Source: Agapetus fuscipes (Eukaryota; Arthropoda; Insecta; Trichoptera; Glossosomatidae). From it: 64,000 bases of DNA. Below, in pieces: positions 31,265 to 41,577 of this stretch. The stretch is taken from assembly GCA_951799405.1 (NCBI GenBank), contig OX637354.1, positions 2,728,001 through 2,792,000 on the forward strand. The letters are read 5' to 3'. Below the pieces are notes generated by a model. It was not told where the DNA came from. It searched no databases and saw only the letters and a list, made by a program, of their open reading frames with translations. Numbering within the stretch: position 1 is the first letter of the stretch; each line of letters starts with the position of its first letter. A program made the position numbers and the translations under genes.

Positions 31265-31680
31265 CTACAAGATGTCCATAGACAGAATGTCCAACTACAC
31301 AATAAACACAGACAAAATGTCCACCGCTCAGAAATAATCATTGGATATCTCGTCGGTGTACATTTTTTCGTGGACACTGTCGCTTGGACATTCTGTCACG
31401 TAGACATTGTGTCGGTGGGCCTTGTGTTACGTGGACATTTTATCGCTTGGACATTCTGTCACGCAGACATTGTGTCGGTGGGCCTTGTGTTGCGTGGACA
31501 TTTTGTCGCTTGGACATTCTGTCACTCAGACATTGTGTCGGTGGGCCTTGTGTTGCGTGGACATTTTGTTTTTGTCGCTTGGACATTCTGTCACGCAGAC
31601 ATTGTGTCGTTAGGCATTGTGTTGCATGGACATTTTGTCGCGTGGCCATTTATCGGTGGATTTTTTTTCGAATGGACATT
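31265..31680 (+). repeat. 63-bp minisatellite built from 21-bp subunits
   Basis: TCGCTTGGACATTCTGTCAC starts at 31380, 31443, 31506 and 31575, with a related unit at 31638; spacing is 63, 63, 69 and 63 (a 6-base insertion in one unit). Within each unit GACATT-x-TGTC-like words recur about every 21 bases. Complement words (GACAGAATGTCCA) lie at 31265-31325. Overlapping long frames here are by-products of a period divisible by three. Confidence 0.85.
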
Positions 31681-31972
31681 AGCCTGCCTGAAGTGGGTCG
31701 CATGTGGCGAGTGGAACGTATTTATTTTTACAGGTAAGGTCGCCGGCTGTACGCTAATCACTTTAATTGAAGTTGGGGTTTCCTAGTTCCCGAGGGGGCT
31801 GGTACCTGGTAGTTATTGTGAAGTCGGAGTAAGCCTTGCCGGTATTTATATTTTGGGTTTAAAATAAACACCAAACGGGAATTAATATCTGACACCCTTG
31901 GTGGGATTCGAACCCGAGCTCTCAACATGGAATGCCAGTAGGTACTCCACCAACTGAGCTATCGAACGGACA
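31680..31972 (-). mobile_element. SINE-B copy, 3' end truncated
   Basis: Minus-strand head CCGTTCGATAGCTCAGTTGG and GGTTCGAATCCC, body to TGTGGCGAGTGG region. Confidence 0.75.
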
Positions 31973-32292
31973 AAGCTGAACAAATCTGAAAAACAAAAAG
32001 GCTTGGAGAAGACTGGAAGAGGCTTACGTCCACGAGCGAAGTGACAAGACAGGCTTAGAAAGTACCTACCTAGGTGATTTCATTTTCTTCGACATAATAT
32101 CACGGATAGAAATCTCAGAAACCGTTTTTAATTATGTGTGTTGACTGTTGTTTGTTTTGACAAACCTTGTGCTTTCTTTCTCCTGCTATTTCAACAATAA
32201 TTTTCAAAAAAAAACCCTCATCCACCAATGTTTCAACTTTCAAATCAGGTCGCTCGTTAACTTAACAAAAGAAAAAGACGACGAGTGCGGAC

Positions 32293-32305
32293 TGTCAAAG
32301 TGACA
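32293..32305. promoter_or_regulatory. Palindromic TGTCA..TGACA motif upstream of AKR 1
   Basis: TGTCAAAGTGACA lies about 60 bases before the probable 5' UTR donor. A similar palindrome lies upstream of the second AKR at 51999. Function is inference. Confidence 0.4.
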
Positions 32306-32366
32306 GCTGATTGTTGACAGGACAAAAATATCATAAGTCAATTCACAAGACATTACGTCGTAAAAG

Positions 32367-32728
32367 GTGAGTAGTTTTTGCACATCTTTGTATTTTTTAA
32401 TTATTTTAAAATTATTTAATATTCACTCCATTCTTTTTCATCCCGAAGCATTAATCTATCAACCTTATAACTCCGTATGTCCCGAAGAGTTAATTTGTAT
32501 TTTTATTATAATTGACCGCGTGATACCCTGGTGAGCCGCTCCTCTGTTGAATTACTTTATTATTTATACTAATTACTTACTGTGTTATCACACTAACTGA
32601 TAAGTAGTCAATTATTCATTACGATGGCGTGGTCTGTCATCACTATCTGCCTCAGGGGAGAGGGGAGAGCTCCTCACTCACTACCAGTCACTCACAACAG
32701 TCTCTCACTAGTGCTGGTGCTGCTGCAG
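32367..32728 (+). other. Probable 5' UTR intron of AKR 1
   Basis: Donor AAAAG|GTGAGT at 32367 and acceptor GCTGCTGCAG at 32728, preceded by a pyrimidine-rich stretch with TCTCTCACTAGTG. The exon then opens GAGACATGG, giving the start codon a good context. Confidence 0.55.
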
Positions 32729-32733
32729 GAGAC

Positions 32734-33609
32734 ATGGCGTGCAAGAAACTCTTCAAGCTCAACAATGGGAACATGTTCCCTCTGGTGGGGCTGGGCACCT
32801 ACTGCATCCAAGGACTGGACAGCGTCAAGACCGCAATAGACCACGCACTGCAAGCCGGCTACAGATCCTTCGATACCGCATCCATGTACGAGAACGAGGA
32901 AGAGATCGGAGCTGCCCTGCAAGAGCTCCTGCCTAAACACAACCTGAAGAGACAAGACGTATTCCTCACCTCTAAGCTAGCACCGGAAGAGCAAGGAGCC
33001 GCTCCTGCAGAGAAAGCTGTGCGCGGCTCGATCCGGCGTCTGCGCTGCGAGTACCTGGATCTTTATCTGATACACTGGCCAGGCGCAGAGGGGATGCTTC
33101 CCTCTGATCCCCGCAACGCCGTCTTACGACGCGAGTCCTGGGCCAGCATGGTGAAACTGCACCGGGAGGGGCTCATCCACAACCTCGGAGTCTCCAATTA
33201 CATGGAGAACCATCTGCAGCAGCTGCTGGACGACTGCGATGGAGTCAAACCCGCAGTAAACCAAGTGGAGTGGCATCCTCATCACTGCCCACAGAAACTT
33301 CTAGACTTCTGTCGCTCCAAAGGAATCCTCTTGCAAGCGTACTCTTCGCTGGGAGGCTCTGTGAACCGTGCTGTTGTTCAGGACCCTGAAGCTGTGAAAG
33401 TGGCCGAAGAGTTGGGAGAGTCGGTGCAGCGCGTGCTGCTGCGCTGGGCCCTGCAGCAGGACATTGCCATCATTCCCAAGGCCAGGTCTCCTCACCACAT
33501 CCGGGACAACTTCACCCTGGACTTTGTGATCCCAGAAGAGCAAATGAAAAAACTCAACAACCTCAAGACGCGCATCAGATACGACTGGGACCCAGAACAG
33601 ATAGTCTAA
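32734..33609 (+). CDS. Aldo-keto reductase 1 (291 aa)
   Basis: This is a cytosolic-type NAD(P)H-dependent aldo-keto reductase, reducing aldehydes or ketones to alcohols; the substrate is not evident. The family catalytic tetrad is present: D47 (GYRSFDTAS), Y52 (MYENE), K81 (LTSKL) and H114 (LIHWPG). Further signatures are LGVSNYMENHL near 170, AVNQVEWHPHH near 200 and IIPKARS near 250. Length is a little under the usual ~310-320 because the C-terminal tail is short. No signal peptide. I start at the ATG at 32734, after a likely 5' UTR intron; the longer upstream frame lacks an ATG start and has unrelated residues. The coding part is intronless. It is clearly a paralogue of the gene at 52099. 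AATAAA occurs at 33749. Confidence 0.93.
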   Translation: MACKKLFKLNNGNMFPLVGLGTYCIQGLDSVKTAIDHALQAGYRSFDTASMYENEEEIGAALQELLPKHNLKRQDVFLTSKLAPEEQGAAPAEKAVRGSIRRLRCEYLDLYLIHWPGAEGMLPSDPRNAVLRRESWASMVKLHREGLIHNLGVSNYMENHLQQLLDDCDGVKPAVNQVEWHPHHCPQKLLDFCRSKGILLQAYSSLGGSVNRAVVQDPEAVKVAEELGESVQRVLLRWALQQDIAIIPKARSPHHIRDNFTLDFVIPEEQMKKLNNLKTRIRYDWDPEQIV

Positions 33610-33748
33610 CTCTCTGCATCAGCAACATCTTAACAAGTGGCAAGGATTAACTTATTTCTACTAAAGCTCGGTATTTTCAACGTTAGCATATGTGACTTAA
33701 ACTGATACAAAAGACTACCCATAAAATTAATTTGATTTTAAACTGAGC

Positions 33749-33754
33749 AATAAA
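33749..33754 (+). terminator. Polyadenylation signal of AKR 1
   Basis: AATAAA about 140 bases after the stop codon, followed by A-rich sequence. Confidence 0.6.
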
Positions 33755-33767
33755 AAAAAGTATGACC

Positions 33768-34140
33768 CAAACTCAGGCCTGCCGCAGAGTCAGGATGATA
33801 TGGGAGTCACAGGACTTACGACCTGGCTCTGGTTGGTTAGGATCCTTTCGTCATGATAACGTTCCCAATACGTAAGTCCGATTTACTACATTGCATGTCT
33901 AGAGGTGTCTTGGCTCTCAGATCTTCGTAACTAAATCTTTTATGATCCCAAGATTTTGTTAGTCTTTACAGAAATCCATTTATTTGGGATCTATTCAGTC
34001 CCAGATGCTTAAGAAAAGCATACACCAATTTGGCTGGTAGTCCTCTCGCTCCCACCTGCACTGCATACAATCTTGTGATACATCCATTCTTTGTTAATTT
34101 ATCTACTAGTCCTTTATACCTATTTAGCTTGTTGGCATGG
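33768..34140 (-). pseudogene. LINE C-terminal fragment, copy 1
   Basis: Matches 47205-47561 over more than 300 bases (GAGTCACAGGACTTA, CCTAGAGGTGTCTTGGCTCT shared words). The minus strand encodes fragments like those read at 47340-47561. Many substitutions. Confidence 0.65.
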
Positions 34141-34569
34141 TCTTTAGGGGATGTTCATTATAAAAGCATCCTTTTCATTCCGTATCCAATAAATATGCTA
34201 ACCTTGAAAATACCGGATCTTAATACTTTGGCAGTTATAACTAAACAAGTGCCTAACTAAGATAACGTGCAAAATTGGTACTGAAGTCTGGCCCACCTCT
34301 GTGTGTGTGTTATCTCTCTGCTCCGGTGTGTGTTATGAATGGGCAGATATGCAGCTTCTCCACAGCACTTCACTTCGCAGATAATCTTCTAAAAATAATT
34401 CTGCACTTAAGATTGTGTAAGAAGTCAAAATGTGCATGAGGCTTACATATAACCAAACCCCAATGTACAAGATGTTACCGCTTTAATACAAATTATTGTT
34501 TCTCTTAAATCAAGCTCTCTCTGATAGCTCTCTTAATATAAAGTTTAGCTGCCTCAACGAATATCGCTG

Positions 34570-34862
34570 TCTTTGACTGATAGGTTGGTATGAGGCTGAC
34601 TTATATATCGCCACCTTTTAATAATACTGATTTGAGAAATGGCAGATAGAACATTTTATTGGGTGTAACTTCTCATAGTAAGTGAACTATTTACATATAG
34701 GGAAGTACTCATGAAAAACTTCTAAACTACAAGATTTTGACACTTTTTTAGTATTTTCTCTCGTAGAAAATAGGAAAAAGGTGCATTTATCTGAGAAACC
34801 CAAGCCAGCTTAATATATGCATCATTATTTCAGTTCTACCTTTAAGGTATTGATATAATAAA
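34570..34862. mobile_element. Repeat C head interrupted by a small TIR element
   Basis: 34570-34600 is the repeat C start (CTGATAGGTTGGTATGAGGC). From 34604 an element begins TATATCGCCACCTTTTAATA and ends CTACCTTTAAGGTATTGATA (imperfect TIRs). Its interior AACTTCTCATAGTAAGTGAA recurs at 14145 and, inverted, at 19060. From 34870 to 35400 nothing is recognised. Confidence 0.55.
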
Positions 34863-35417
34863 AGAACCTCATTTGGTACAAAGTTAAATTTTCATTTCAC
34901 TGACTTCAACTAACAATAGAAAGATGTGGCGTCAACACAAATACAGCTTATTTGAAATATCGCTTGAACATGTCCTATGGCACACAAAATTTTGTAATGA
35001 AAACAACCTTTTTGATGTTTAAATTGTTTTATTTTAATAAAACAGCTGATTTATGTTGGATTATGGTGTGCAGAACTTTTGGCAGCCAATAAACTTGCAC
35101 ACTATTGCCGTTTAACAAAAGTGTTGTAGAATATTGCAGAATTCAGTGAATAAGATCCAGATGTTTGTAGATCTTTCTTCATTACTTAGTCAACACATGA
35201 CATGACAATGCCACTCTTGAGATTGAGTATGACAGGCAGGATGTTGGGAGTTACAGGTAGTGCTGTGACACACAAAATATTTTGTTGTACCTAACAAGAA
35301 GGAAAGACTAAAACTCTCTATTTAACAAGTACACACCTGTTTAAATCTGCCTTAGACCCACCCAGCTAAGTACTTGGTGGTATAGACTAGTAAAATAACC
35401 TTGCTGTAGAGTTGCTT

Positions 35418-35575
35418 TCCACCCATGTCTGCGATGGGCATCTTAACATGACATCCAGAAGCTCCATATCCCACGGCAACAGATCCCGGAAAGCAACTCT
35501 CCAACATCATCAGCCGGCTGTGTAAGCCTAAAATTCTTATTAAAAAAATAACCTTATCAACCAAACTCACTGTGT
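35418..35575. repeat. Ribozyme-like repeat, degenerate copy
   Basis: On the minus strand GCCCAT/ATGGGT form a stem with degenerate core flanks. The plus strand then has CCACGGCAACAGATCCCGGA, which also follows the motif at 36916 and 38760, and CAGCCGGCTGTGTAAGCCTA. Confidence 0.45.
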
Positions 35576-35732
35576 AACTATGTACAAAATAACATGTAAA
35601 ACATTTATTTTATTGTAATAAAGTTATAAACTGTTTTAATTATTTTTTATTACAGCAGTTATGTAAGATACAGAAGTTGGCGGGTAAGTGTAGATTATGT
35701 TAAGTATACTTGCTTGTGTAGTAGTTACACAT

Positions 35733-35970
35733 CGCACGTTTAATAATAAAGAGAAATAACTCTAAAATTGAGAAAATCGAGATTTTGTAATAAAACCCAA
35801 GAACAATGCGAGAAGAATGCGACAGCCGTTCAATTTGGACGAATATGACCGAGATAAAACATCGGTCGCCTTTTTCATCCCATACAAGTTGTACTGGTTG
35901 TCTGAACTTCAAATGTTTTTTCCCAACATTCTTATATTTTGAGTTATTGCTCTTTATTATTAAACGTGCG
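35733..35970. mobile_element. MITE with ~30-bp TIRs
   Basis: CGCACGTTTAATAATAAAGA plus GAAATAACTC at the left is inverted at the right (GAGTTATTGCTCTTTATTAT then TAAACGTGCG), with one mismatch. A 20-base-arm hairpin (AATATTTGATTAAAAAATT) lies at 36086-36128. Confidence 0.85.
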
Positions 35971-36317
35971 ACATGTGGCGTCTACAGTACACGGGTACCA
36001 AAAGTGTGTAAATCTTTACAATTAAAATCAACCATAAGAGCCTTTTCACATGAGGAACGGAGTCATGAAACATTTTATACTGTAAATATTTGATTAAAAA
36101 ATTTACATAATTTTTTAATCAAATATTTCAAATGGAATTCCACAATGTTTCACCAAAACAATTTGAAAAGTTGCTATACTGCTTCGGCCACATCTAGGCA
36201 TGGCCATCTTTTGTTGAATGGAGTACCACATCCTTACAATATTAATAACTAGACAGTTAAAATTTATTACTCGGATATTAGACAAACCGTTATAAGAGAA
36301 CTTACATTATTCTCGAC

Positions 36318-36339
36318 ATTTCGTTAGCGAAGTCTTCAG
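36318..36339 (-). other. Hammerhead-like motif, shortened stem
   Basis: Minus-strand CTGAAGA, CTTCGCTAAC, GAAATGTCGA; the same 5' flank (GGTGTCTC) as at 16798-16828 but with a deletion in the stem. Confidence 0.4.
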
Positions 36340-36559
36340 GAGACACCCTCTCTGCACGACGACTGAGGATTTACTGATTTTTCAATAACAAACTGATCAC
36401 GGCATACCTTGGAGCGAAGGTAGTAATTATGATTAGGTTTGTCATAATTATTTACACTTTTATTCCGTTTCCAGTCCACATCACCAGATGGCAATATGTT
36501 ACCCGTACATACGGAGCTGATTATATCATTGTCTTTGACATGAATATTAGGTACCTATT

Positions 36560-36770
36560 AATACCACTCTCTATAGGAGGTAAGCTGATCCAGCCTTCTG
36601 ATTCGGTGAGACTTCTAGGAGTCTTACTGGATCGGAACCTGACATTAGAAAGGCAAATAGATGCCACAATAGCTTCCTCTTTTTTTTTCACTTCGCTAAA
36701 TAAGTAAAGACAATTAGAAAGTGTCTACCATCAAATGCGGTTAAGACCCTGGTGAGCGCGTTTGTGATGT
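36560..36770 (+). pseudogene. LINE reverse-transcriptase scrap, copy 2
   Basis: Encodes IPLSIGGKLIQPSDSVRLLG and VLLDRNLTLERQIDATIASS, the same as 19130-19320. Confidence 0.7.
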
Positions 36771-36834
36771 CTATTCCTCTTCACAAATCTGTTTTAAAAA
36801 AACAAACCAAGTAAAATTCGAAGAGTTTTAGGCT

Positions 36835-37013
36835 TACACGGCCGGCTGATGATGCTGGAGTGATGTTAGATGAGTGATGATTTCGCTCATATCATCTTCA
36901 TCATCATACTTCACGCTGAAGAAGTCCATCGTAGGAATGGGCGAAACGTCCGGAAGCTCCAGCTCCCACGGCAACAGATCCCGGAAAACATCACTCCAGC
37001 ATCAAGTAGAATT
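36835..37013 (+). repeat. Inverted-repeat element with hammerhead-like motif
   Basis: GATGCTGGAGTGATGTT (about 36857) is inverted at AACATCACTCCAGCATC (about 36995). Between them lies CTGAAGA (36916-36922), stem GTCCAT/ATGGGC with a 7-base loop, and GAAACGTCCGG (from 36943). CCACGGCAACAGATCCCGGA follows. Confidence 0.6.
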
Positions 37014-37278
37014 TGTTCCATGTGAAAAGGCATTGGTCTGATAAAGATGCATGGAATCTAAAACGCTCACGAGAGGCACTAGTATGATTTCCATATATTT
37101 TTTTGGTAAAACGCAATTGTTGAGAGTAAACATAAATGTTTTATACAAGGTTTACAGGTATGTAAAGATTCTAAATTTTACGAATCTTTACAAGATGGCT
37201 CCTAAATAAAACACTTCAAATAAATTACAAAGCTCCCCAAGTCGCAAACCTAATGGGTTAAAATAACCACTTGGCTTG

Positions 37279-37422
37279 TAGCCAAGCGCACAGTGTGTCG
37301 TCTAGAACATGCTAGCTGGACAAAATTAGTCAATTAGACAAAATTTTGTCCAGCTAGCATGTTCTAGACGACACACTGTGCGCTTGACTTGAGATGGGTT
37401 GGCAAGCGTGTGGAAGCCCCAT
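37279..37422. mobile_element. Palindromic MITE, copy 2 (left arm truncated)
   Basis: Same arm sequence as 23591-23764 (GCACAGTGTGTCGTCTAGAA and complement), but the outer 35 or so bases of the left arm are absent. Confidence 0.85.
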
Positions 37423-37719
37423 AACACAACCACAACAAAGGTAAATAAAAAATATTACACATTTTCTTTATTTTTACAATGACAACATTTAAAAAATTTA
37501 CAAAAATACATTTTTCTTGCAAGCTGATAAAAATAATCCTTTCTGTTTTATTTTAATTTAGTAAACATGGGTATTTTTAGATATGATCAGAAATTTTAAT
37601 TGTTGAAGTAATGGGATCATTTTGTTTACACAAATTATTAATTTATAAAAAAAAACAAGACATACTTTTATCCCTTCAACTTGTGTATACATTTCCTCAT
37701 AACTCAAGAGTTTCTTTCC

Positions 37720-37800
37720 GGGATCTATTACAGTGATCTATCCAAGCTGAAGCTTCCAGAAGTTTCCATCAAATCTGCGATGGACGTCTTCAGCGTCATG
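37720..37800 (-). repeat. Ribozyme-like repeat copy
   Basis: On the minus strand: CTGAAGA (37793-37787), stem CCATC/GATGG, then GAAAC (37766-37762) and CTTCTGGAAGCTTCAGC. Confidence 0.45.
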
Positions 37801-37839
37801 TTGGTGAAACTGGAGTTTACTCGGGATATTGACGGGCAT

Positions 37840-38272
37840 GTAGTCTAGTTGTTGAGGCTACGGATTCATATTCCGAAGTTTGTGAGTTTGATTCCCGGCA
37901 GAGCACAAAAAAAGATATATTATCAAATTTGCTCTTTGCTGGGTTGAAAAATTAATTTACCTTTTCAAAACAGACCAGTCACCATTGGTTCATCCAGTCT
38001 TGGATCTTGCTTAAGAATTGGTGCTTTGTTGTAACGGGAGCTGGGAAACCCCCACTACACCTGAAAGTGGTTGGTGTGAGGCCAGCCCCCTTACCTGTAA
38101 AAATAAATAGGTCCTGAAGCGCCACATGGGACCCCTTCGGGGATAACGCAGGCAAGAAGTTACACTATATGTGTAGCTTAGTTGCGTTGCGTAGTGACAA
38201 CCAAGATCGTAGAGGGCTCTTAAAGTGTGATTTATACAAAGACAGCGCTGACCAAATAAATCATCCATGTAT
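37840..38272 (+). mobile_element. SINE-A with a 5'-truncated SINE-B inserted
   Basis: SINE-A runs 37840-38034, SINE-B 3' half (GGGAGCTGGGAAACCCCCAC to TAGCTTAGTTGCGTTGCG) 38035-38192, then SINE-A resumes (ACAACCAAGATCGTAGAGGG) to AATAAATCATCC. Confidence 0.75.
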
Positions 38273-38329
38273 ATTATTGTACAAGAATAACAATGAAATC
38301 TTATATTCCGAGTAAATTCTTTATTTTCA

Positions 38330-38640
38330 TTTCAGACTCCTTACTCCTGAGAAGACATTGTCACTTGCAAGATTCACCTCAAACTTGTCAGGAGTGAGGT
38401 TGACTGTATAATGTTGAGTGACCGCTTCTTGCCGTTTTATTTGCCCGACTCCCTTATCAGAGCCCGGTCGCATAGGCTTTTTAATGTCACCTCGAGCCGA
38501 ACCAATATTCTTTTCAATTCATTTGTTTCCCGAGCGCACACGCTCATAAACAAATTGATGTCGTCCTTTCCACATCTCGACATATTTAATACCGGAATGA
38601 ATGGACTGATGCGTGAATGGAAGGTTCTGCTAGAAAGAGG
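38330..38640 (+). pseudogene. LINE C-terminal fragment
   Basis: Encodes RARSHRLFNVTSSRTNILFN and SFVSRAHTLINKLMSSFPHL, a common C-terminal pattern of LINE reverse transcriptases, then joins NGLMREWKVLLE as at 23798-24262. Confidence 0.7.
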
Positions 38641-38759
38641 AATGATAAAATATTGATTTATATTACTTTCGTTACATCATTTTGTCAACATTACAACTAT
38701 ATGGTCTAGAACTGGCATGTTGTCTTGTTTGTGTTTTTTTAAATACATAAATAAATCAC

Positions 38760-38835
38760 CCTGAAGAAGCTCATCACAAACGGAAGCACCAGCTCTGATA
38801 TAGTCCACGGCAACAGATCCCGGAAAGCAAGTCCT
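38760..38835 (+). repeat. Ribozyme-like repeat, deleted copy
   Basis: CTGAAGAAGCTCATCAC, stem 3' half missing, then GGAAGCACCAGCTC and CCACGGCAACAGATCCCGGA. From 38840 to 39520 I recognise nothing. Confidence 0.4.
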
Positions 38836-39529
38836 ATGCCCCTTACTAACTTTTATTCAATACAAAATCTTGGAAAGGATGAATCACACACGTACTGCAC
38901 TGTGCCACAATATGCGTTTATAAAATAGGTATTCATCCTTACAGGTACCTACAAAAATATGTACAACAACCATTTTGTATAAGTGAAAAATTCAATTTTA
39001 TTGATTGTTTCTTTTTTTTTTAATTCAATTTTCATGTATGTACAGCCCAAGCAATTACATTAGTATAAAATATTGTAGGTATATAATTACAGATAATATG
39101 AGTAAACATGAAGCTCATTATCATGTACTTGATATCAATTGTTTTGATCTCCAGTTGCTAGGTCAGTAGTGTAATAGACAAGGACTCATATATCTGACTT
39201 ATATCCAAGAATCATTATCTCATACTTACCCAAATGATGACCTTAAAAATGAGATTGTTAAAGCCTGGTATTTTCAAGTACAGTAAAATTAACTATAATA
39301 TTAATTAAAAATAACTTTTTTTATACAAAACAGTTTTATTTTCACTTTTTTATAAGTTACATTGCCTAAGCGCTATCAGACTCTATCCGTCCATCTTTAG
39401 AGGCTAACTGAAGTAAAACGACAACAAAAGGATCAAAATTCAAGGTAGGAAAGAGAAAGTTGATGGAATATTCCGGGCAGGTACTGTTAGTAGGGGAAAA
39501 GGATTAGCCTGAAGTTTCTAACAAAAATA

Positions 39530-39930
39530 AACACTTTATCCGTTTCAACTTACTTAAATTGTCTTTGTTAGAAAGTGAATAAAGATCTTTACAGTGTCAT
39601 TTTATTGTAAACAAAAAAAAAACTTGGGTGAAACGACAAAATCTTTCCAAAAAGTGGGGTAGCTTTGAAACTCACACCTGTGCGAACACAGTGTGCATGC
39701 TGAAAAATCTTTTGATGGGTAAATTGCCTTTAAATGTAAAAGGCATTATTTTAAGACATTATGGTTTGTGTAATTATTGGATGTCAAAACACAAAATAGA
39801 GAAAGCAAGAAAACATAGGATTTCACAGGTAAGAACATGTTTTGTATGACTACACCACTGCTGTGTTTGACAGGACTGGGGACAACTGTGGCCCAAAGAA
39901 TGCATCGATATCTTAAGTTTTTTTCTTCTC
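39530..39930 (+). pseudogene. Duplicated gene-start fragment, THAP-like, copy 1 (broken)
   Basis: About 400 bp matching 43955-44345. A short frame reads MVCVIIGCQNTK and then hits TAG, then a GGATTTCACAG|GTAAGA donor-like site. The C-x4-C and later GFH pattern resembles the start of a THAP zinc-finger domain. Short and uncertain. Confidence 0.35.
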
Positions 39931-40154
39931 CTCTATATTAGAAATTAACTCAATGACAATAACTGTCATTTGTCAGATCATTGATGGTCAACTTGTATGT
40001 TTTTATCCTGTGTATGAATGCAGTTACTTCTCGTCTTGATTGGTTTTAGCTGGGTTGGATTTGCCTGGAAAGTAATACATAAATGATTATTATCAACAAT
40101 GTGTAAAATACTCTTTTTAACATTAAACATAACAGGAAAACTTCAATCTGAAAT

Positions 40155-40400
40155 CAGTACCCTGAGTACGAGTTGCAAAACTTGAGTAAAGTAAAGTTTA
40201 CGGAAAGTATTAAAGAGTGATTTTCCCCAAAATCTACCGTTTTTGTTTGTTTGAACTTGATTTTCTTCATCACTGTAACTCTTTTGCTAAGACCATAAAG
40301 TGTAAGAAACAAAAACGGCAGATTTTGGGGAAAATCACCCTTTAATACTTTCCGTAAACTTTACTTTACTCAAGTTTTGCAACTCGTACCAAGAGTACTG
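40155..40400. mobile_element. Long-arm palindromic MITE, copy 2
   Basis: Same family as 14504-14745, here starting CAGTACCCTGAGTACGAG and ending CTCGTACCAAGAGTACTG. Confidence 0.85.
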
Positions 40401-40411
40401 AGATCTGACAG

Positions 40412-40700
40412 ATGCAGTGGCAGCTACAGAGCGCCAACTGTCATTCAACTTGGCGTTTTCACGACTCATTCCTTTGCCAAACTGCCCGTTTATGGAATGA
40501 TTTAGCAGTAGCTGTGTTCCCTTCCCAATTTAATCCAGTTTTATTTAAAACCAACATCAATCGCCACTTCCTTGCAGCGCCCCACGGCAGAAGCAACAAT
40601 TCAAGCAACACCTCTGCGGCACCCTTCCAGGGTGACATAGACCACGAAGCATTTATAGAATTGGCGGGCCTCCTGCATAGGATTCCTTAAAAAAATAGGG
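40412..40700 (+). pseudogene. LINE C-terminal fragment (FHDSFLCQTARLWN type)
   Basis: Encodes FHDSFLCQTARLWNDL, FPSQFNPVLFKTNINRHFLA and the end LLHRIP-stop. Copies at 50528-50800 (minus) and 61197-61458 (plus). Pattern typical of LINE reverse transcriptase C-termini. Confidence 0.75.
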
Positions 40701-40927
40701 CATTATGTGAGGACACCTCATTAACCTCTCAGCTGCCAAAGCGCTGATCACCGCTCTATGTACTTATCATGATTTTTTTCATTTTTCTTTAGTATTTACA
40801 CAGAAATAAGATCAATACCTACCTTTATTGGATAAAACTACCCATCAATAAACTCAAAGCATTATTTTTCGTTTGTGAATATTTCAAAAAAAGTATTTGT
40901 AGTGATAGATTAAAGATAAAAAACTTA

Positions 40928-41115
40928 ACGGTCCGTAGTCCAGTGGTAACACTTCGGACTCGTAAATGGAAGGTTGTGGGTTCGAATCCCGGCGGAGCAC
41001 AAATAAAATACCATTTATGTTTTCAAATATGCTCTTCTCCGGGTTGAAAAATTCATAAACCTTTACAGGTGTGATACACACAAAAACAGCGCTCACCAAA
41101 TAAATCATCCTAATA
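40928..41115 (+). mobile_element. SINE-A copy with internal deletion
   Basis: Clean head (GGTCCGTAGTCCAGTGG, GGTTCGAATCCC) up to AAACCTTTAC, then directly GTGTGATACACACAAAAACA and an ATT-repeat tail. Confidence 0.8.
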
Positions 41116-41129
41116 TTATTATTATTTAT

Positions 41130-41495
41130 TAGAGACCGGTCACTAAAGGTCCATCCAGCCTTACAGCAACTCGCTCCCTCAGTTCTTGTTTATCGTATAC
41201 GCCAATCTTGTCAAATATGACTTTTTCATGCAGTTGTCTTATGAATCAAATTCTACACAATCTGAGCTAAGAAAAACCGTAAAACTCGATAATGTGAGAG
41301 TTCTTTTAAATATTTTTTAAATAAATTTCTTGTTTTCATAAGACACATTGGTCCACATGTTAGTACACATGCAAACATTGCTCATGTAAATTTTTCTCAA
41401 TGGCGTATACGATAAACAAGAACTAAGGCAGCGAACTGGGTCTTGCTTGAGTATTGGCGCTTTGTAGCGACGACCAAGCTCGTAAACACCTCTGC
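41130..41495 (+). mobile_element. SINE-A fragment split by an element E-type MITE
   Basis: SINE-A body at 41130-41182 and 41440-41495. Between them, about 41186-41432, lies a MITE with perfect inverted ends TTCTTGTTTATCGTATACGC and an interior related to element E. Confidence 0.75.
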
Positions 41496-41577
41496 AGCAC
41501 TACAACAAGTGTCATAGACCCGTAGAGTCTCTGAAATCTAGAGTCTCCCGCACAGGATTTCTTAACAGTTAAATATG

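Noticed and set aside
31370..31786. 138-codon frame rich in W-T-F-C-H and other overlapping frames on both strands
   Set aside because: The frames come from a tandem repeat whose period is a multiple of three; codons just mirror the DNA repeat and no domain is seen.
32629..32733. N-terminal extension of AKR 1 (35 residues)
   Set aside because: The frame there has no ATG and the residues do not resemble the family; a splice acceptor just before the ATG at 32734 explains it better.
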